Origin: Rufibacter glacialis
GTDB taxonomy: Bacteria; Bacteroidota; Bacteroidia; Cytophagales; Hymenobacteraceae
Assembly (NCBI RefSeq): GCF_008271745.1
Contig: NZ_VKKZ01000010.1
Location: forward strand, 62,001-126,000
Reading direction: 5' to 3'
Length of the DNA: 64,000 nt
The notes beneath the pieces were generated by a model, which did not search any database, had not been told where the DNA came from, and saw nothing but the letters and a program-made list of their open reading frames with translations. Numbering within the stretch: position 1 is the stretch's first letter; each line of letters begins with the position of its first letter. Shown here piece by piece: positions 59,491-64,000 of the stretch. Both the position numbers and the translations under genes were made by a program.

Positions 59491-60336
59491 GTGAAGCAGT
59501 TTCTTACCCTTATACGGTTTCCCAATCTGGTCATTATGCTGCTGGCACAGCTGTTGGTGCGCAAGTGCCTGGTGTTTCCGGAGCGTTCCCTGCTGGGGGC
59601 GTTGTCCTGGCCTTTTGCCATTCTGGTCATGGCCACCTTATGCATTGCGGCGGCGGGGTACATCATCAATGACTATTATGATGTGAAGATAGACCGGATC
59701 AACAAACCCAACCGGGTGGTGGTGGGCAAGTTCCTGACCCGCCGAAAAGCCATGATGATCCACTTGTACCTGTCGGCTACCGGGGTATTGTTGGGCTTGC
59801 TGCTGGGCTGGCGCATTGGGGCGGTATTGCTGGGAGTCGCCTTGCTGTTATGGGGGTATTCGGCCCAGTTCAAGAAAAGGCCTTTTATTGGCAATATGAC
59901 CATAGGCTTATTGGCCGCAGTCATGGTGCTGGTGGTGCCGCTGCAAGCCGGGCAACCGTCTTTGGCGGCCTGGGCCTATGGGGTATTCGCTTTCTTCATC
60001 TCGCTGGTGCGGGAGATCATCAAAGATATGGAAGATGTGCAGGGCGATGCCTCGTTCCGGTGCCGAACCTTGCCTATCGTGTTGGGGCTTCCGCAGACCA
60101 AGTGGGTGCTGTACCTGCTCATTGGGCTGTTCCTGATTTTCACCGGCTTTGTCATGCTCAAGCGCCTGCATGAACCCTTGTTTGTGCTGTACCTGTTCAT
60201 GGGAGTGGTTTTGCCCACAGGCCTGCTGGTGCGGCAGATCCTGCGCGCCGACCGCAAGAAAGACTATGCCCAGTTAAGCTGGATCTGCAAAGGCATCATG
60301 GTGACCGGAATTTGTTCCATGCTGGTACTCCATTAA
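59491..60336 (+). CDS. UbiA-family prenyltransferase
   Basis: Membrane enzyme joining a prenyl chain to an acceptor, 281 residues with about eight helices. The two Asp-rich motifs are NDYYDVKID (N60-D68) and DMEDVQGD (D179-D186). It is close to proteins annotated as geranylgeranylglycerol-phosphate geranylgeranyltransferase in Cytophagales, but menaquinone or heme O acceptors cannot be excluded. The start is GTG 59491. The next gene downstream is PorZ-like. Confidence 0.85.
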   Translation: MKQFLTLIRFPNLVIMLLAQLLVRKCLVFPERSLLGALSWPFAILVMATLCIAAAGYIINDYYDVKIDRINKPNRVVVGKFLTRRKAMMIHLYLSATGVLLGLLLGWRIGAVLLGVALLLWGYSAQFKKRPFIGNMTIGLLAAVMVLVVPLQAGQPSLAAWAYGVFAFFISLVREIIKDMEDVQGDASFRCRTLPIVLGLPQTKWVLYLLIGLFLIFTGFVMLKRLHEPLFVLYLFMGVVLPTGLLVRQILRADRKKDYAQLSWICKGIMVTGICSMLVLH

Positions 60337-60372
60337 GTGACCGCATTGAACGAACTACGGGGAAGCACGAGT

Positions 60373-60408
60373 GCTTTACCCGTGTTTTAAGAAAAAGAGG
60401 CATAAAAC
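60373..60408. repeat. 36-bp palindrome family, copy 28
   Basis: 36 nt. GCTTTACCCGTGTTTTAAG, then AAAAAGAGGCATAAAAC. Between the UbiA gene and the PorZ-like gene. Confidence 0.6.
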
Positions 60409-60432
60409 GAGATTGAGCTGCGTAAAGTGACT

Positions 60433-62748
60433 ATGAAGCCATCACATCTTTTTAGGTACGTACTGTTGTTGTACAGCATGAGCTGGTCTATAGCGGCAAC
60501 GGCGCAGTCTTCGCGGTTGCCGCTGGGTACCTGGCAGGTGCACGTGCCCAACCACCGGGCCAAAGCCGTAGCGGAAACCCCTTCCTCAGTCTACTGCGCC
60601 ACAGAAGATGGCTTCTTTCGGTACATAAAAGCAGAAAACACCCTGCAAACGCTTTCCCGTACAGACGGCTTCAGTGACGTGAACGTGAGCACGCTCCGGT
60701 ATGACTCTGCCTCGGCTACGCTGGTAGTGGCCTATGAGAATACCAACCTTGACCTGTTGACTGACGGAAAGGTGCACAACCTCACCGAATTGCTTCGGAA
60801 GTCAATGCCGGGGGCCAAAACTATCCACCACCTTTTTACGCACAACAAGAAGGCTTACGTCTCCACTTCCTTCGGGTTGGTGGTGGTGGACCTGGTAAAG
60901 CGGGAGATCAAAGACACGTACAGCAACCTGGGGGCACAAGGGGAAGCCGTGCAGGTTTATGCCTCTGCCGTGTGGAAAGACAGTCTGTACCTGACGTCTT
61001 CCGGTGGGGTTATGGCCGCCCACCTGAACCACGCCAACCTACTTGATTTCAGGAGCTGGCGCCGGTTTGGAACTGCGCAGGGCTTGCCCTTTGGCTTGCC
61101 GGCAGATGCGGTCAAAACCATTGCGGCTTTTGAAGGAGGCATCTATATTGGGATAGACCAGCACGGCATTTACCGGTTCAACGGCAACACCTGGAGCAAA
61201 GCTTCTTTCTCCACCCGTAACCACCAGTTCAGTTCTCTGGAAACAAACGGGAAACGGTTGGCGGTCACGGGTCTTGAAGAGGTGCTGGAGGTAAGTGCCC
61301 AAGGGCAGGTTTCCCGGCTGGTGCACCCCTTGCTGCAAAATCTGCGAATGGCGCTTCCGGCAGCCGGCAGCGGCGTCTGGGCCGCAAGCTATGACAAGGG
61401 GTTGGTGCGTGCCTCGGGAACGGGGGCCGAGTCTTTTGTACCCAACGGACCCGCCTTTGTGGATGTATTTGGGGTATACGCGGAACCTGGCCTCTTCACG
61501 GTTTTGGGCGGAGGATACAGCCAGAGTTATCTCCAACGCTCTTCAGAAGCCGGCTTTTACCAGTACCAGAACGGCCAATGGACCAACTATAACTATACCA
61601 GCGGGGGGCAATTCCCAAGCAATGCCAGAGACCTGGTAATGGCCCGCCGAAACCCCGTGAACGGTAAACTGTACATTGCCAGCTATGGCGCCGGACTGCT
61701 GGAGTGGGGCGGACCAGATCAGATAAAACTGTATAACAACACCAACAGCCCCTTGCTCAGCGCCTTGGACGCGAACGACCGGAACTTCATCCGGGTACCG
61801 GGAATTGCCATTGATGCCGCCGGTAGCGTGTGGGTGACCAACCGGAACCAATTGCCCAATGCCCCCGGTCTGTTTGAGTTGAAACTAGATGGCACCTGGG
61901 TGGCGCATCCTTTTAGAGGGTACAACTTAAGCAGCGGCCTTGACAAAGTGGTGGTGGACGACAACGGGTTCAAATGGGTGACCATTAGTACCAATGGGGC
62001 AGATGCGGGCTTGATCGTGTATGATGACCTGAACCAGCGGTTCTCCTACTTGGGTGGCCCCGGGCAGGGAAACTTGCCGGGCAAGCAGGTGTTCACCCTG
62101 GCGGTAGACCTGCAGGGCGAAGTCTGGGCTGGTACGAACAACGGGGTGGCGGTATTCACCAGTACGCCGGATATTTTCACCTCAGGGTACCAAGGGGCTT
62201 ACCTCCCCATTTTTGAACGGCGGCCGCTATTGCAGGGGCAAGTGATTAGAAGCATTGCCGTAGATGGCGCCAACCAGAAATGGATAGGCACCGACACCGG
62301 ACTGTGGCTTTTCAATGAAACGGGAGAGGAAATGATCCAGCACTTCACCACCCGCAATAGCCCTTTGCCCTCCGATAAAATCAGGGATATCTCGGTGGAC
62401 CCTTCCACCGGTGAAGTGCTGATTGGGACCGAGGGGGGCATAGCCGTATACCGGGGCACCGCCACCCGCACCCAGAAAGTGGCCAAGAACTGCCTGCAGG
62501 TCTTCCCTAACCCGGTAAGGGCAGGCTTTACCGGGAGCATCGGGATTTCAGGGCTGCCTGACAATGGGTGGGTGAAGATCACAGATGCGGCCGGCTTTCT
62601 CGTTTTTGAGGGGAAAGCCACGGGAGGCACCTTTGCCTGGCACGGCCGTGATTACAACGGCCAAAAAGCAAAGGCGGGGGTGTACCTGGTGCTGGCTTCC
62701 TCCGCAGACGGCGCGCAGACCTGTATGACTAAAGTCGCCATTCAATAA
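60433..62748 (+). CDS. porZ: PorZ-like type IX secretion protein
   Basis: 771 residues: signal peptide (about 1-25, ending AATAQ), two beta-propeller modules with two-component-regulator-propeller repeats (TPSSVYCATEDGFFRYIKAE near the start, VWAGTNNGVAVFTSTPDIF and EVLIGTEGGIAVYRG late) and a C-terminal beta-sandwich like a sorting domain (LQVFPNPVRAGFTGSIGISG to the end MTKVAIQ). This is the layout of PorZ, which hands the anionic lipopolysaccharide to cargo of the type IX secretion system in Porphyromonas. The start is ATG 60433; a GTG 6 nt earlier is possible. Confidence 0.82.
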   Translation: MKPSHLFRYVLLLYSMSWSIAATAQSSRLPLGTWQVHVPNHRAKAVAETPSSVYCATEDGFFRYIKAENTLQTLSRTDGFSDVNVSTLRYDSASATLVVAYENTNLDLLTDGKVHNLTELLRKSMPGAKTIHHLFTHNKKAYVSTSFGLVVVDLVKREIKDTYSNLGAQGEAVQVYASAVWKDSLYLTSSGGVMAAHLNHANLLDFRSWRRFGTAQGLPFGLPADAVKTIAAFEGGIYIGIDQHGIYRFNGNTWSKASFSTRNHQFSSLETNGKRLAVTGLEEVLEVSAQGQVSRLVHPLLQNLRMALPAAGSGVWAASYDKGLVRASGTGAESFVPNGPAFVDVFGVYAEPGLFTVLGGGYSQSYLQRSSEAGFYQYQNGQWTNYNYTSGGQFPSNARDLVMARRNPVNGKLYIASYGAGLLEWGGPDQIKLYNNTNSPLLSALDANDRNFIRVPGIAIDAAGSVWVTNRNQLPNAPGLFELKLDGTWVAHPFRGYNLSSGLDKVVVDDNGFKWVTISTNGADAGLIVYDDLNQRFSYLGGPGQGNLPGKQVFTLAVDLQGEVWAGTNNGVAVFTSTPDIFTSGYQGAYLPIFERRPLLQGQVIRSIAVDGANQKWIGTDTGLWLFNETGEEMIQHFTTRNSPLPSDKIRDISVDPSTGEVLIGTEGGIAVYRGTATRTQKVAKNCLQVFPNPVRAGFTGSIGISGLPDNGWVKITDAAGFLVFEGKATGGTFAWHGRDYNGQKAKAGVYLVLASSADGAQTCMTKVAIQ

Positions 62749-62839
62749 GCCCTACCCTGAGACGGTTAGATTGGCGCTTCTTTCTGTAGAACCAAGAACG
62801 GGTGCCCTTGCGTAGGGTACTTTACATTACATCCAAGCC

Positions 62840-63550
62840 ATGCTGGTAAAAACCCGGGGCATTGTCCTGAGCTTCATCAAATTCAAAGAGTCCTCCATCA
62901 TTGTCCGGATCTACACGGAAGAACTGGGGCTGCAAAGCTATATCGTGAACAGCGTCCGGAAGAAGGGGACGGCTTCGCGGATTGCCTTGTTCCAGCCGTT
63001 CACTTTGCTGGACATGGTGGTGTACCCCTCGGGCAAAGGTGGCCTGACCCGTATTTCAGAGTACAAATGCAGCCATCCGTTCACCTCGGCGGCCTATGAT
63101 ATCAGGAAGAGCAGTATCCTGTTGTTCCTGTCTGAAGTGGTGTCAAGGACCGTGAGGGAAGAAGAGGAGAACCGGCCTTTGTTTGAGTTCCTCTATAACG
63201 CTATTGTGTTGTTTGATGAACTGGAAACCGGCTTTGAGAACTTCCACTTAGCGTTTCTGCTGCAATTGGCCGGGTACCTGGGGTTTGGGGTCTCCTCAGC
63301 GGAGGAGGTAATTACCCAGGTGGCGTTTGAAACCGGGGGTGCCACGGCCTTGGGCAATAGCCTGATGCAACTGCAGCAACTGGAACCGTACCTGAAAGAA
63401 GTGATCCAGCATGCCGAGGATGCTAACCTGCCCAATGGCAAGGTGCGCCGGGAATTGCTGCACCTATTGGTGCGCTATTTCCAGTTACACGTAGACCAGT
63501 TAGGCGAAATCAGGTCATTGCCCGTGCTGTCTGAGGTGTTAAGTGAGTAA
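62840..63550 (+). CDS. recO: DNA repair protein RecO
   Basis: Helps RecF and RecR load RecA at single-stranded gaps. 236 residues. The N-terminal OB fold (about 1-80) has MLVKTRGIVLSFIKFKESS and VVYPSGKGGLTRISEYKC; the C-terminal part is helical. The zinc-binding CxxC motif found in some RecO proteins is not visible, as in several Bacteroidota. A terminator follows. Confidence 0.92.
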   Translation: MLVKTRGIVLSFIKFKESSIIVRIYTEELGLQSYIVNSVRKKGTASRIALFQPFTLLDMVVYPSGKGGLTRISEYKCSHPFTSAAYDIRKSSILLFLSEVVSRTVREEEENRPLFEFLYNAIVLFDELETGFENFHLAFLLQLAGYLGFGVSSAEEVITQVAFETGGATALGNSLMQLQQLEPYLKEVIQHAEDANLPNGKVRRELLHLLVRYFQLHVDQLGEIRSLPVLSEVLSE

Positions 63551-63580
63551 TGAACTGTGAGGAGGAACGTTTATATATAA

Positions 63581-63619
63581 AAAGAAAGGCTGCTCCTGTA
63601 ACAGGGCAGCCTTTCTTTT
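63581..63619. terminator. Bidirectional terminator between recO and the FKBP gene
   Basis: AAAGAAAGGCTGC (63581-63593) and GCAGCCTTTCTTT (63606-63618) pair perfectly with a 12-nt loop, followed by T. Confidence 0.85.
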
Positions 63620-63635
63620 TTGGTAGTAGCGGGTG

Positions 63636-64000
63636 CTATAGAATCTCTAGCAAATCCACCTCAAACAGGAGCGGAGCACCGCTGGGAATGGCAGGGTAGC
63701 TTCCTACAGGGCCATATCCTAGGTGCGAGGGAATAAACAAAAGTGCCTTTTCCCCTTTTTGCATCATGGGCAGGCCTTGGTCCCAGCCTTTGATGACTTT
63801 GTTAGCCCCCACCTGGAATTCATACGGGTAGCTTCTCTTCCAGGAGGAATCAAAGATGTATTCGTTCTGCACCAGTTTTCCAATATAATGGACTTTCACC
63901 GTGCTGCCTGCTACGGGCTTAGGGCCAGTTCCTGGTTTAAGCACCTTGTAGTACAAGCCGGTAGCGGTCTTCACCGTGTCTCTGATGTTATGGGCCTTCA
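63636..64000 (-). CDS. FKBP-type peptidyl-prolyl isomerase (partial, 5' end outside the window)
   Basis: The frame enters from the right edge (KAHNIRDTVKTATGLYYKV) and runs to the stop at 63636, giving at least 120 residues. It covers one complete FKBP domain: VKVHYIGKLVQNEYIFDSSW, VIKGWDQGLPMMQKGEKALL and FIPSHLGYGPVGSYPAIPSG are the family motifs, with the rapamycin-pocket residues present. Upstream residues are open to the window edge, so an N-terminal extension or a second domain is likely. A GTG at 63974 could be taken as a start but probably is not. Confidence 0.9.
   Translation of the reverse strand, partial: KAHNIRDTVKTATGLYYKVLKPGTGPKPVAGSTVKVHYIGKLVQNEYIFDSSWKRSYPYEFQVGANKVIKGWDQGLPMMQKGEKALLFIPSHLGYGPVGSYPAIPSGAPLLFEVDLLEIL

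Noticed and set aside
1889-60408. 36-nt repeats as a CRISPR array
   Set aside because: The length recalls CRISPR repeats, but the copies are kilobases apart, highly diverged and without regular spacers, and no cas gene is present.
1-64000. Insertion sequences, prophage or plasmid genes
   Set aside because: No transposase, integrase, phage structural or replication gene was recognised in any frame.

Overview
The window reads as chromosomal DNA of a Bacteroidota bacterium of the order Cytophagales, most likely family Hymenobacteraceae (a Rufibacter, Nibribacter or Pontibacter relative). This rests on -7 promoter boxes of the form TAnnTTTG, starts without Shine-Dalgarno sequences, a PorZ-like type IX secretion protein, a TonB-dependent receptor next to a lipoprotein, a short NuoG, and a Nudix-type AraR. 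The genus is an inference. Base composition is even, and I saw no transposase, prophage, plasmid gene or CRISPR array.

Layout. 1-10926: the nuoE-N half of respiratory complex I; nuoA-D presumably lie upstream. 11084-14532: on the minus strand, a DUF2625 protein, a LytTR response regulator with its LytS-type kinase, and a secreted alpha/beta hydrolase. 15078-23463: aspS, three proteins of unknown function (one TPR, two secreted), a SpoU-type RNA methyltransferase and mutS. 23978-24208: tRNA-Gly(GCC) and tRNA-Leu(UAA) behind one clear promoter. 24568-25680: an acyltransferase. 25759-37990: an arabinan/L-arabinose locus (GH51, GH127, GH43, mutarotase, AraR, araB-araD-araA). 38290-40901: a membrane-tailed DnaQ-type exonuclease coupled by a 4-nt overlap to a cNMP/CBS/nucleotidyltransferase (DUF294) protein. 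41310-46678: HAD phosphatase, ElaA acetyltransferase, aldehyde dehydrogenase, an acidic unknown protein, a DUF486 membrane protein and a MoxR ATPase. 46894-51103: a beta-helix-like lipoprotein and its TonB-dependent receptor. 51773-56734: cytochrome c maturation genes ccmB-C-D-E-F, with CcmE of the Cys type. 56918-64000: a Rossmann/DUF2520 protein, ferredoxin, IscX, KdsC, cold-shock protein, UbiA prenyltransferase, PorZ-like protein, RecO and the end of an FKBP isomerase.

How the genes work together. The arabinan enzymes release L-arabinose from side chains and backbone, the mutarotase equilibrates it, and AraA, AraB and AraD carry it to D-xylulose 5-phosphate. AraR, a Nudix fold with a degraded catalytic box, probably senses arabinose. 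Two operator-like palindromes, between GH51 and GH127 and just before araB, fit this. Complex I and the cytochrome c maturation genes both serve respiration.

The most striking signal is not a gene. A roughly 36-bp imperfect palindrome occurs 28 times by my reading, in most of the larger gaps between genes and almost never inside one. Its halves resemble GTTTTAGGCCTGTTTTC and GGAAAACAGGCCTAAAAC. Two copies sit in each of two gaps inside the nuo operon, one forms the arms of a terminator, and one supplies the last codons and stop of a gene. Several other hairpin families accompany it. I do not recognise it as a named family.
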